A stretch of 64,000 nt of DNA, taken from NCBI RefSeq assembly GCF_003403015.1, contig NZ_QURL01000001.1, forward strand, positions 124,001 to 188,000, written 5' to 3'. Positions 37,683-45,340 of this stretch are shown here, piece after piece. The notes under the pieces were generated by a model. It saw nothing but the letters and a program-made list of their open reading frames with translations. It was not told the DNA's origin and ran no database searches. Numbering within the stretch: position 1 is the stretch's first letter; every line of letters begins with the position of its first letter. Position numbers and translations under genes: made by a program. Source of the DNA: Fulvimarina endophytica (GTDB taxonomy: Bacteria > Pseudomonadota > Alphaproteobacteria > Rhizobiales > Rhizobiaceae).

Positions 37683-37715
37683 TATCTGAATTTAAGATAC
37701 CTGAAAATCAGATAT
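37683..37715. promoter_or_regulatory. Two adjacent palindromes: candidate C-box/operator of the XRE regulator
   Basis: Two overlapping dyads, TATCTGAATTTAAGATA (37683-37699) and ATACCTGAAAATCAGATAT (about 37697-37715), share the half-site TATCTGA/TCAGATA. They lie 38 bp upstream of the GTG of the XRE gene and 25 bp upstream of the divergent 98-aa gene. Controller proteins of restriction-modification systems bind just such tandem dyads. The A/T-rich second dyad could also contain a -10 element. Confidence 0.6.
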
Positions 37716-37752
37716 AGATGAAGACCCCATCTGGAATCAGGTGGGGTAATTC

Positions 37753-38001
37753 GTGGTCAAGACGCTTGGCACCGAGCGCCATAAGGCCCTGATCGCGCTG
37801 CTGATTGAGAAGCGCGAAGCGGCTGGACTGACGCAAAGCGACTTGGCTGCGAAGCTGGGCGAATATCAGTCGTTTGTTGCGCGCCTCGAAAGCGGGCAGC
37901 GGCGGGTGGATGTGGTGGAATTCTTGGAACTGGCGGAACTGCTCGGGTTCAACCCCGCGGACGCCATTCAAGCTCTTAGCAAGCATGGAAAACCGAGCTA
38001 G
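37753..38001 (+). CDS. XRE-family regulator, restriction-modification controller-like
   Basis: An 82-residue single-domain helix-turn-helix protein: LIALLIEKREAAGLTQSDLA followed by AKLGEYQSFVARLESGQRRV, a textbook XRE/lambda-Cro fold. Its length matches C (controller) proteins that time expression of restriction enzymes after entry to a new host. Start is the GTG at 37753 after an AGGTGGGG ribosome-binding site. It is 46 bp upstream of the nuclease-methyltransferase gene. The two palindromes upstream support autoregulation. Alternative: an antitoxin-like regulator of the divergent 98-aa gene. Confidence 0.8.
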   Translation: MVKTLGTERHKALIALLIEKREAAGLTQSDLAAKLGEYQSFVARLESGQRRVDVVEFLELAELLGFNPADAIQALSKHGKPS

Positions 38002-38047
38002 CGCACAGCGGTCGGAAGACAATTATTGAGTTGGGGGCAGACGTCAT

Positions 38048-40891
38048 ATGGACGACGCGTTGAACAAATGGGCCGCTGAGATCATCCGTCATGGTCTCTT
38101 CTCGGAAGAGGAGGTGACGGCGCTGCTTGGTCGCGTGGCCGAACGAGAAGCCAGAGGCAAGTCCACAGCCTACGTGACCTGCCTCGTGCGGGATAGGGAA
38201 GTCCAGCTCAAATCAGAGGAAGGCGTCAGGCAGTTGTGGCTTGCTCGCATCCTCGGCAAGTATGGCTATCCGGCGAAACGCGTCGCAGTCGAGTATCCCG
38301 TCACATTCGGACGCGACACCTCGAAGCGGGCGGACATTGTCATCTTCGACGCAGATCGTCCCACGGTTCCCTACATCATTGTCGAGGTGAAGCAGGGCAA
38401 TCTGCGAGACGGTAAGGAACAACTCCGTTCCTATTGCCACGCTACCGGTGCGCCCTTGGCTCTTTGGAGCAACGGTGTTCTAGACGAAGTCTGGCACCGC
38501 AAGAACCCCAATTACTTCGTCCCGATCCACCACCTGCCCACTGTGACACAGACGATCGAGGACATCGTCAACGAGCCGTGGACCATTGCGACCCTCATTG
38601 AAAAAGAGGAGGAGCGCGACCGGGAGGGGTCCAAGGCTCGCTCACTTCGCGACCTGATCGTTGAACTGGAAAACGAGGTGCTGGCTAATGCTGGTGTGGA
38701 CGTCTTCGAAGAGGTCTTCAAGCTCGTTTTCACCAAGCTTTACGACGAGATGGCCTGCCATCGGGGCAGCTACCCTTATCTGCGCTTCCGTAACAGCAAT
38801 ACGGCTGCGCAGCTCAAAGAGGCCATCCAGTCCCTGTTCAATGAAGCGAAGGCAAAATGGTCCGGCGTCTTCCTGGAGGACGAACGCATCCGGCTTTCAG
38901 CGGATCACCTTCAGGTCTGTGTCGGTTCGCTTGAGGAGTGGAAGCTGTTCAACTCCAACCTCGACGTGATCGATGATGCCTTTGAGTACCTGGTGAACAA
39001 GTCGTCGAAAGGCGAGAAGGGCCAGTATTTCACGCCGCGCTGGGTCATCGACATGTGCGTGAAGATGCTGAACCCGCAGGAAAGTGAAACCGTCATCGAT
39101 ACGGCTTGCGGCTCCGCAGGCTTCACGGTCCATGCCATGTTTCATGTCTGGCGTCAGATCATCAAGGAGATGGGCCTACCGGACTCGCATCTCTTCACGA
39201 TGGATAAGAAGCCGGCGCGCTGCGAGGACTATGTACGCAGCAAAGTCTTCGCCACTGACTTTGACGAGAAGAGCGTTCGAGTAGCCCGATGCCTCAATCT
39301 CATTGCTGGCGACGGCGAAACCAACGTGCTGCACCTCAACACGCTCGACTGGACCAAGTGGAATGAAACAGTCAAACAGGACGAGTGGCAAGACACCTAC
39401 AGCGAAGGCTGGACACGCTTCCGCAAGCTCAGGACCAGCAAGAAGGATTCCGACTACCGACACTTCAACTTCGACGTCCTGATGGCGAACCCGCCATTTG
39501 CGGGAGACATCAAGCAGAGCGACATGCTCGCATCCTATGACCTGGCGCATAACGCCAAGACCAACAAGATGGAAAAGGCCGTTGGTCGCGACCTTCTTTT
39601 TATTGAACGCAATCTTGATTTCATTCGGCCTGGCGGGCGAATGGCTATCGTGCTGCCGCAAGGCCGTTTCAACAATTCATCGGACCAACGCGTCCGCGAA
39701 TTCATCATGGAGCGGTGCCGCGTTCTCGCGGTTGTCGGACTTCACCCGAACACCTTCAAGCCGCACACCAATACCAAGACGAGTGTTCTATTCGTTCAAA
39801 AGTGGAATGATAATCCCGCTGAAGGACCGCTATGTCCTCGGATATCCGACTATCGCATATTCTTTGCAACGCAGCAGGTAGAAAGCGTCAATAACAGTGG
39901 CGACAAAATATACGTTCGCAATGAAGACGGGAGCTTTAAGCGCGATGCGCATGGCCATTTCATTGTCTCACACGACCTCTTCAATCATGACGGCCTTACT
40001 CGTGACGGAATTGCCGAAGCGTTCATAGAATTCGCCCAAAAAGAGAAGCTGGCATTTGCGGAGAACATCGGCGTCGTGCAATCGGCCACCAGCGAGCCGC
40101 CGCCTAGCCAGGAAGACAACTCTCCGCGTGACAACGATCTTGGGGGCCTTTCGCTTTCATCGCTCTCGCTTGCGGATCTCTACCGAGAACAGCCACTAAC
40201 ATTTGTTGCCACGCTCTCTGATGTTGAGGCGGCAGAGCGGATGGACGCGCAGTATTTCCGACCATTGTTTTCGGAGATTGAACGGCGGATGAAGGCGGTA
40301 GGCAATGCCGTGCCGCTGGGTGACATACTCACCAAAAATGCAAGAGGCAAACAACCGATTTACGCAGAAGCTGGCCTACCAGTCATAAACTCCAAGCACG
40401 TCCGAACGAACAGAGTAATACTAGAGGACAATCGTACCGCAATTGAGCTTGGATCGCCTGTTGTGATTCAGCACGGTGATGTGTTGTTGAACGGAACGGG
40501 CGTTGGAACAATTGGACGAGTTGCACCATACCTGCATGACCAAAAGGCGCTACCGGATAACCATGTCACAGTGTTGCGGACGGATCGCGTCGACCCGATA
40601 TTCCTCGCGGTTTTCCTGAACAGCGAGCTCGGTCAATGGCAGATCGAGAGGCACATCAAGGGCTCGTCTGGGCAGATTGAGCTGTATCCAGCAGATATAG
40701 CCCGCATCGTCATCTGGGATGCGCCGAAGGACGTCCAAATGAATGTTCGCGACGCCGTCCTCTCGGCTTTTCAGCAGGAGCAACGCGCCTTGAATCTGCT
40801 GGATGCCGCAAAGCACGCCGTTGAGATTGCGGTCGAGAGCGGTGAAGGCACAGCCATGGCCTATCTCGATCAGCAGGAGGGGGCCGAATAA
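38048..40891 (+). CDS. Single-chain nuclease-methyltransferase-specificity restriction-modification protein
   Basis: A 947-residue fusion. Residues about 50-150 are an HsdR-N-like PD-(D/E)xK nuclease: D96 in KRADIVIF and E113-V-K115 in VEVKQGN. Residues about 240-640 are a type I (HsdM-like) N6-adenine methyltransferase, with motif I DTACGSAGF near 350 and motif IV NPPF at 481. Residues about 720-935 resemble an HsdS-type target-recognition half (PLGDILTKNARGKQPIY, GDVLLNGTGVGTIGRV, ILPAD-like ELYPADIARI) with a helical spacer at the end. There is no helicase, so cleavage would be type IIG-like without DNA translocation. The ATG at 38048 has a weak ribosome-binding site (GGGGGC). The stop overlaps the HEPN-protein start by one base (TAATG). 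The target-recognition part is visibly more A/T-rich, a possible sign of specificity swapping. Confidence 0.88.
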   Translation: MDDALNKWAAEIIRHGLFSEEEVTALLGRVAEREARGKSTAYVTCLVRDREVQLKSEEGVRQLWLARILGKYGYPAKRVAVEYPVTFGRDTSKRADIVIFDADRPTVPYIIVEVKQGNLRDGKEQLRSYCHATGAPLALWSNGVLDEVWHRKNPNYFVPIHHLPTVTQTIEDIVNEPWTIATLIEKEEERDREGSKARSLRDLIVELENEVLANAGVDVFEEVFKLVFTKLYDEMACHRGSYPYLRFRNSNTAAQLKEAIQSLFNEAKAKWSGVFLEDERIRLSADHLQVCVGSLEEWKLFNSNLDVIDDAFEYLVNKSSKGEKGQYFTPRWVIDMCVKMLNPQESETVIDTACGSAGFTVHAMFHVWRQIIKEMGLPDSHLFTMDKKPARCEDYVRSKVFATDFDEKSVRVARCLNLIAGDGETNVLHLNTLDWTKWNETVKQDEWQDTYSEGWTRFRKLRTSKKDSDYRHFNFDVLMANPPFAGDIKQSDMLASYDLAHNAKTNKMEKAVGRDLLFIERNLDFIRPGGRMAIVLPQGRFNNSSDQRVREFIMERCRVLAVVGLHPNTFKPHTNTKTSVLFVQKWNDNPAEGPLCPRISDYRIFFATQQVESVNNSGDKIYVRNEDGSFKRDAHGHFIVSHDLFNHDGLTRDGIAEAFIEFAQKEKLAFAENIGVVQSATSEPPPSQEDNSPRDNDLGGLSLSSLSLADLYREQPLTFVATLSDVEAAERMDAQYFRPLFSEIERRMKAVGNAVPLGDILTKNARGKQPIYAEAGLPVINSKHVRTNRVILEDNRTAIELGSPVVIQHGDVLLNGTGVGTIGRVAPYLHDQKALPDNHVTVLRTDRVDPIFLAVFLNSELGQWQIERHIKGSSGQIELYPADIARIVIWDAPKDVQMNVRDAVLSAFQQEQRALNLLDAAKHAVEIAVESGEGTAMAYLDQQEGAE

Positions 40892-41685
40892 TGGCACTTC
40901 CTCCTCACGCCGTAGATTGGATGGGCCGCGCCGAAATTGACTACCTTGGCCCGTTCGTGAAAGCATGGGCGGCATTTAACGCATGGTATCGCCACGACAG
41001 CGGCGAGGCCCAGGAACGGGCAATGCTGAACTATGCCGTTTCTAATCACAACAGCCGCCTCCGACGCAGGGTATTGCCGCTCCTGCAGAATGGCAATGTG
41101 ACGGCGGACTCCCAATCGTTGAAGCAAGCGATCAGCGACCTTCAGATAAAGCTGGACGCCATTCACTTCGAGGTCACCAGGAAGAACGGTGGCGTAGAAC
41201 GCGTTTCGCTCCGGCAGGTGTGCATTCGCCCACGGCCAATTAACGTTGAGAGCCGCACGCGCAACAACCACCAATATCGGGTTCGAAAAATCGCAGGCGG
41301 TGACATCGAACTCACGGTTACCGCGACTGTGTCTGGCGTGGTCCGATTCCAGCATGTGCAGCCGAGCTATGCGCCCGAGGACGTATACGCCCAAGCAGGA
41401 TTTCTTGCTTTATCGGGTGCGCAGCAGGTGACGCTTCGCGAGCTATATGAGGGCTGCAATCCACGCCCGATGGTTGACCTCGTTCAAGGTGGCGGGCCTG
41501 CGCTTCAGGCCGGGGCAATGGCATTCCAGTGCACCCAGGAAGACTTACTCGCGGGTCTCGTAGAGACTATCTACACGATGCGCAATGCGCTGCTTCATGG
41601 TGAAGTCGATCCGGACCCGCAGGTTCTTTCTTGTTATGAACCTGCATACCGTATCGTCATGCAATTCTTGAAATCTATTCAGTAG
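40891..41685 (+). CDS. HEPN-motif protein in the restriction-modification operon
   Basis: A 264-residue protein. An N-terminal helix (LGPFVKAWAAFNAWYRHDSG) and a C-terminal TIYTMRNALLHGEVD carry the R231-x4-H236 pattern of HEPN domains, in which the Arg and His are the RNase active site. The middle (about 90-190) contains beta-rich segments with no recognised family. HEPN RNases serve as toxins or effectors in many defence systems, but some HEPN proteins are inactive. The start codon shares one base with the preceding stop (TAATG), so it is translated with the R-M protein. The Mrr-like gene follows 12 bp later. Role inferred, not known. Confidence 0.65.
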   Translation: MALPPHAVDWMGRAEIDYLGPFVKAWAAFNAWYRHDSGEAQERAMLNYAVSNHNSRLRRRVLPLLQNGNVTADSQSLKQAISDLQIKLDAIHFEVTRKNGGVERVSLRQVCIRPRPINVESRTRNNHQYRVRKIAGGDIELTVTATVSGVVRFQHVQPSYAPEDVYAQAGFLALSGAQQVTLRELYEGCNPRPMVDLVQGGGPALQAGAMAFQCTQEDLLAGLVETIYTMRNALLHGEVDPDPQVLSCYEPAYRIVMQFLKSIQ

Positions 41686-41697
41686 GGCTGTGCAGAC

Positions 41698-42591
41698 GTG
41701 ACGAAGTTGAAAGGCCCAAAGTTCATTCAGTATTTCCAACCCGTCATTGACGGATTGCGTGACCTTGGTTCATCGGCAAAGCCGCGTGAGGTCTACACCT
41801 GGATTGCCGAGCACCATCCCATTCCCAAGGAAGAGATCGAGAGCACGACCAAAGGCGGTCAGTCGAAATTCGAGAACAAAGTCGGGTGGGCGCGCTTCTA
41901 TTTGGCCAAGGGTGGGCTGATCGACACCGAGCAACGCGGCGTGTGGGTGCTCACCGAGAAGGGGCGCAAGGCAAACCTCTCCCACGAGGAAGCATACAAC
42001 CTCTTCAAGTCAATCCATGATGGCTTCCAGCGCGAGGATGGCCAGCCTGGCGAAGCAGAGACCGAAAAGACGGTCGACGAAGCCGACGCCAGCGCGCCGG
42101 ATGAAAAGGCCTATCTCAACCAGGACGCTATCCAGGAAGAGCTTGTGCGCATCCTGCGCGGTATCACGGACAAGGGCTTTGAGGAGTTGTGCGCCCGCCT
42201 CCTTCGGCACATCGGCTTCGAGAATCTGAAGGTTACGGGCCAGACCGGCGACCATGGCATTGATGGCGAGGGGTTCCTGCTCATCAACCGGTTCGTCCGC
42301 ATCAAGGTCATGTTCCAGTGCAAGCGTTACGCAGGCACGGTGCAGGTCAAGGAAATCCGCGACTTTCGAGGCGCGATCCAGGGCCGCGCCGAACGCGGCA
42401 TCTTTCTGACGACAGGCACCTTCACGAAAGGCGCCCGCGAGGAAGCTGCGCGGGAGAATGCGACCGCGATTGAGCTGGTGGACATCGACCGACTGCTAGA
42501 ACTGCTGATCGAGGAGGGGCTTGGCGTGCGCGAAACCAAGGCTCTGACGATAGATCGCGATTTCTTCTCGCCTTATCAGAAGGCGCTTTGA
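41698..42591 (+). CDS. Mrr-type restriction endonuclease
   Basis: A 297-residue nuclease. Residues about 1-95 form a winged-helix Mrr_N-type domain (FIQYFQPVIDGLRDLGSSAK, KVGWARFYLAKGGLID, GVWVLTEKGR). After an acidic linker, the Mrr catalytic domain shows FEELCARLLRHIGFENLKV, then D185-H-G-I-D189-G and Q207-C-K209, i.e. the D-x-QxK variant of the PD-(D/E)xK site. Family members typically cut DNA with modified bases. Start is the GTG at 41698, 12 bp after the HEPN gene. It is a separate nuclease from that in the upstream fusion, so the operon could attack both unmodified and wrongly modified DNA (inference). Confidence 0.9.
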   Translation: MTKLKGPKFIQYFQPVIDGLRDLGSSAKPREVYTWIAEHHPIPKEEIESTTKGGQSKFENKVGWARFYLAKGGLIDTEQRGVWVLTEKGRKANLSHEEAYNLFKSIHDGFQREDGQPGEAETEKTVDEADASAPDEKAYLNQDAIQEELVRILRGITDKGFEELCARLLRHIGFENLKVTGQTGDHGIDGEGFLLINRFVRIKVMFQCKRYAGTVQVKEIRDFRGAIQGRAERGIFLTTGTFTKGAREEAARENATAIELVDIDRLLELLIEEGLGVRETKALTIDRDFFSPYQKAL

Positions 42592-42598
42592 TCTCGGC

Positions 42599-43555
42599 AT
42601 GCAGATTCGAGACCTACCAGCGCCGGTCACCGCATCTAAGGCCGACTGGCTCGCCGGAACCACATGGCTGGGGTTCACGCCAACCGAGGGCGACCTAACC
42701 GCTCGCAACAAGTGTCAAAGCACGATCCAACGGCAGTTCGGCGGCGGCTACGTCATCGAGTACATTACTGAACAGTTCAGTGAGCCGAATCCAGGATTTG
42801 AGAATGACCCGGCATATCTCACCGAGCGGGAGGCTCATCGGGCTTTGGCCGGTCGGCTAATCGCCGTCCACAAGCTGCGCACGACGGCTCGCTCCCTTGA
42901 AACGATCCTCGGCGCAGAGGAATTCAAGCGGCTCCAGGACATGTGGGCGCAGGGCGGCAAACGGTATCGGTGGTCAGTCGCCTTTCCGATTGTGGAAAGC
43001 TACGAAATCGTCGGTCGCCCCAAGGCGAAGGACGTCTTGGGCGAAGCTGCCTATCGGCGACTTTACCAACGGTCATCGGCCACGCTTCGCACCCTCACCG
43101 ATGAAGAAAGGCGGCTGATCGCTGACCTCGAACTGCACCAGATCGCAACGGCGAATTCATGGATCGGTATTGAGGACGAATTCAGGCTGGCCGAGGCCAG
43201 CGAGATCAATCCCGAAGTTGAACGAGCCATCGGCCGGGACCTTGCGGCGCTTGAAGGCATGGAAGCCGAGCGGCTGGCGAAGGTGAAGCGACGCGCAGCT
43301 TGGATTGCCGACCGGTTCATTCGAGAGAGGCAAAGGGCCGGGACGATCACTTGCGACGACTGCGCTTTTGATCCGAGAGACCTGGCGGCGGAATTGGGAG
43401 TGAAGCCGCGCGGCTTCTTGGATGTCCACCATAAGAACCCGTTGGACGAGGGAATTAGGTATACCACCACTGCAGACTTCGCGCTGCTTTGCCCAACCTG
43501 TCATCGCGTGGAGCATGTCAGACTTCGGAAATCGAAGCGCCAAGTCGCTTCCTGA
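42599..43555 (+). CDS. HNH endonuclease family protein
   Basis: A 318-residue protein. The C-terminal HNH domain has zinc-binding CDDC at about residues 252-255, the FLDVHHKNPLDEG motif, and LLCPTCHRVEH closing the beta-beta-alpha metal finger, which is typical of McrA/HNH nucleases. The first 240 residues are unrelated to the usual recognition domains that I know: KSYEIVGRPKAKDVLGEAAY-like and helical DLAALEGMEAERLAKVKRRA segments. The ATG at 42599 is 7 bp after the Mrr stop. It is the last gene before the right end of the island. Confidence 0.88.
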   Translation: MQIRDLPAPVTASKADWLAGTTWLGFTPTEGDLTARNKCQSTIQRQFGGGYVIEYITEQFSEPNPGFENDPAYLTEREAHRALAGRLIAVHKLRTTARSLETILGAEEFKRLQDMWAQGGKRYRWSVAFPIVESYEIVGRPKAKDVLGEAAYRRLYQRSSATLRTLTDEERRLIADLELHQIATANSWIGIEDEFRLAEASEINPEVERAIGRDLAALEGMEAERLAKVKRRAAWIADRFIRERQRAGTITCDDCAFDPRDLAAELGVKPRGFLDVHHKNPLDEGIRYTTTADFALLCPTCHRVEHVRLRKSKRQVAS

Positions 43556-43766
43556 GGGCGTTGGCCTTCTGCTCCAGCCCACCCAGGAAAGCACCCGTTC
43601 CCTTCCCTCGGGTCCGCCTTCTACAGCGCTATGTGGGGCGCGAAGGCGGCTCCGAGGAAAGCGAACTACCCTCAGCTCTCTATCTCTAACTCTCTATAGG
43701 GATGGAGCCAACGGCGTCGCGGCTGGCAGAAGCTGTGGAAAACGTCAGCAGGAATCGACCGGTGGA

Positions 43767-43788
43767 GCGTGCTACCCCGGTGCTACCC
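43767..43788 (+). promoter_or_regulatory. Candidate integrase arm-type site, right end
   Basis: A 22-bp sequence in the same orientation as the one at 34132-34153, differing in a single base, and located 47 bp inside attR. It contains two half units around GCTACCC. It lies outside any gene. Pairing of this site with the left copy is the basis for calling them integrase arm sites. Confidence 0.5.
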
Positions 43789-43835
43789 GAAGCATTTCAG
43801 GAGTTAGCGTCTAAGAGCTAACCCCTTGAAAACAT

Positions 43836-43912
<77 letters not shown>

Positions 43913-44185
43913 CTGGGCGCGATGTCGTCGCGTGTTCGCAGCCATAGCGGATCGGGGATTGGGGGGCAAGGCATGAGTTGCGGGCAATTGCCTAAAGCTC
44001 GTCGGCCGTTGTTCGCAGGCGGGTAGAGGGCCCCTTATTCTTCCGCGTGAAGGGAGAGATCGGCGACATCGCGAGTGTCGAAATCGGGAGCCTGTTTGGG
44101 AACCGGTTTGGGCCGCGAAGGCCTGTCTCCTGGAGCTTCGGGCTTCAGGGACGCGACAGGCTCGGTCTGTTCGGCGATCGGGAAA

Positions 44186-44261
44186 TGGTGGGCGGTGAGA
44201 GACTCGAACTCCCGACATCCTCGGTGTAAACGAGGCGCTCTACCAACTGAGCTAACCGCCC
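44186..44261 (-). tRNA. tRNA-Val(TAC)
   Basis: The complementary strand gives acceptor GGGCGGT/ACCGCCC, D-arm TTAGCTCAGTTGGTAGAGC, anticodon stem CCTCG/CGAGG with a TTTACAC loop (anticodon TAC), a T arm with GAGTTCGAGTC, and encoded CCA. It lies about 270 bp from tRNA-Arg on the same strand. The gap between them has no gene. Confidence 0.96.
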
Positions 44262-44505
44262 GCGCCTTTTCCTTAGGGGCTCGAGCTTTCGCGCGCAAGA
44301 TCCCGGCCGGGATCGGCTTCGGATCGGCTTCGGATCGGTACGGAATGTTCGGAGCGCAGTGGGGTGGGGCAGGGCACGGCAGTGCGTCGGGCGCAGCGGG
44401 CGCCGGCTCGGCGGGTCTCGCCCGCCGCTTGCCGGGCGGGCGGGGTTTGTGGCTGCGGTTTAGGTCGTAAGGCCTTGCGCCCCTCGCTAGCCGCAACGCC
44501 GATCT

Positions 44506-45171
44506 TCAGGCGTGCGGTGCCGAGAGTTCGCGTCCGGCCTCGGTCAGATAGGGGGCGAAGAGGCTCATGATCTGGGCGGCGCCTTCGTCGATCTGCTCGC
44601 GCGTGGGTTCCTCGATGCCGTGTCGGCTTCGCAGGTGGTCGATCCAGTAGGTCGCGATGATCCAGGCATTGACGATCGTCCGGTCGATCCGCTCCTCGGG
44701 GATCGCGATCAGTCCCCCTCTCTCCATGTCGACGACGGCCTTTCGGGTGAGGAGAAGACCTTCGTCGCTGACCTCGCGCAGGCGCGAGCGAAGGGCGGGG
44801 GCGAGCCGGAAGACAGCCGCGCCGTCCCGGTAGAAGAAGCGCCATTCCCACATGATCCGGAACCAGCCGGTGAGATAGGCGCGGTAGCGCTCCACGGCCG
44901 CCTGGTCCTCCTGTGGAACGACGGCGGTGCGCAGAAGCTCGTCCGAGAAGCGGTCGAAGAGCGCCTCCAGCACGTCCTCCTTGCGCTTGAAGTGATAGTA
45001 GAGATTGCCCTCGTTGATCCCCAGGGAGCGGGCGATCTCGGCGGTCGTCACGCTGGCCGGTCCGCGCGCGTTGAAGAGTTCGCGGCAGACATCGAGGATC
45101 CGCTCCCGCGTCTTCGTTCGTGGGCGGGGCGTGGTCGCGCTTCGGCGAGGGGATGGGCGGGCAAGACTCAT
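44506..45171 (-). CDS. TetR family transcriptional regulator
   Basis: A 221-residue repressor. The N-terminal TetR helix-turn-helix is clear: TRERILDVCRELFNARGPAS then VTTAEIARSLGINEGNLYYH and FKRKEDVLEALF (about residues 19-66). The C-terminal ligand domain has an aromatic FRIMWEWRFFYRD segment, fitting a hydrophobic effector. ATG at 45171, weak ribosome-binding site. It diverges from the monooxygenase operon, and the 24-bp palindrome at 45288-45311 is probably its operator, so it likely represses that operon until a ketone or lipid substrate is present (inference). Confidence 0.9.
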   Translation of the reverse strand: MSLARPSPRRSATTPRPRTKTRERILDVCRELFNARGPASVTTAEIARSLGINEGNLYYHFKRKEDVLEALFDRFSDELLRTAVVPQEDQAAVERYRAYLTGWFRIMWEWRFFYRDGAAVFRLAPALRSRLREVSDEGLLLTRKAVVDMERGGLIAIPEERIDRTIVNAWIIATYWIDHLRSRHGIEEPTREQIDEGAAQIMSLFAPYLTEAGRELSAPHA

Positions 45172-45281
45172 CGTTTCATTCTAGCGACTCGCGATCGCGG
45201 CGCTACCCGGCGCGGATAGGCAACGGGGACCCTAAGCGACGCGAGCACGAATTCCTTCAGGAACCGTTCGACGCGGTGGCC

Positions 45282-45311
45282 TTGACGAAAATAAGGTGTT
45301 CACCTTATTTT
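45282..45311 (+). promoter_or_regulatory. Promoter with overlapping 24-bp operator palindrome upstream of the monooxygenase gene
   Basis: AAAATAAGGTG-TT-CACCTTATTTT (45288-45311) is a perfect inverted repeat of 11 bp with a 2-bp centre. It lies between a TTGACG -35-like hexamer (45282-45287) and a TATTTT -10-like element (45306-45311) at 18-bp spacing. Placement over a promoter and 117 bp from a divergent TetR gene strongly suggests a repressor operator. Confidence 0.75.
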
Positions 45312-45340
45312 TTACGTCATCGACTGGGGAGTTCACCACC

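Noticed and set aside
37362..38001. A divergent toxin-antitoxin pair made of the 98-aa protein and the XRE regulator
   Set aside because: The 98-aa protein has a possible membrane segment but no known toxin motif, and toxin-antitoxin genes are usually in one operon and not divergent. The restriction-controller reading fits the context better.
44035..44185. A small minus-strand gene between the tRNAs ending DFDTRDVADLSLHAEE
   Set aside because: The frame has no ATG or GTG start between tRNA-Val and its stop, so it would need to run through the tRNA.
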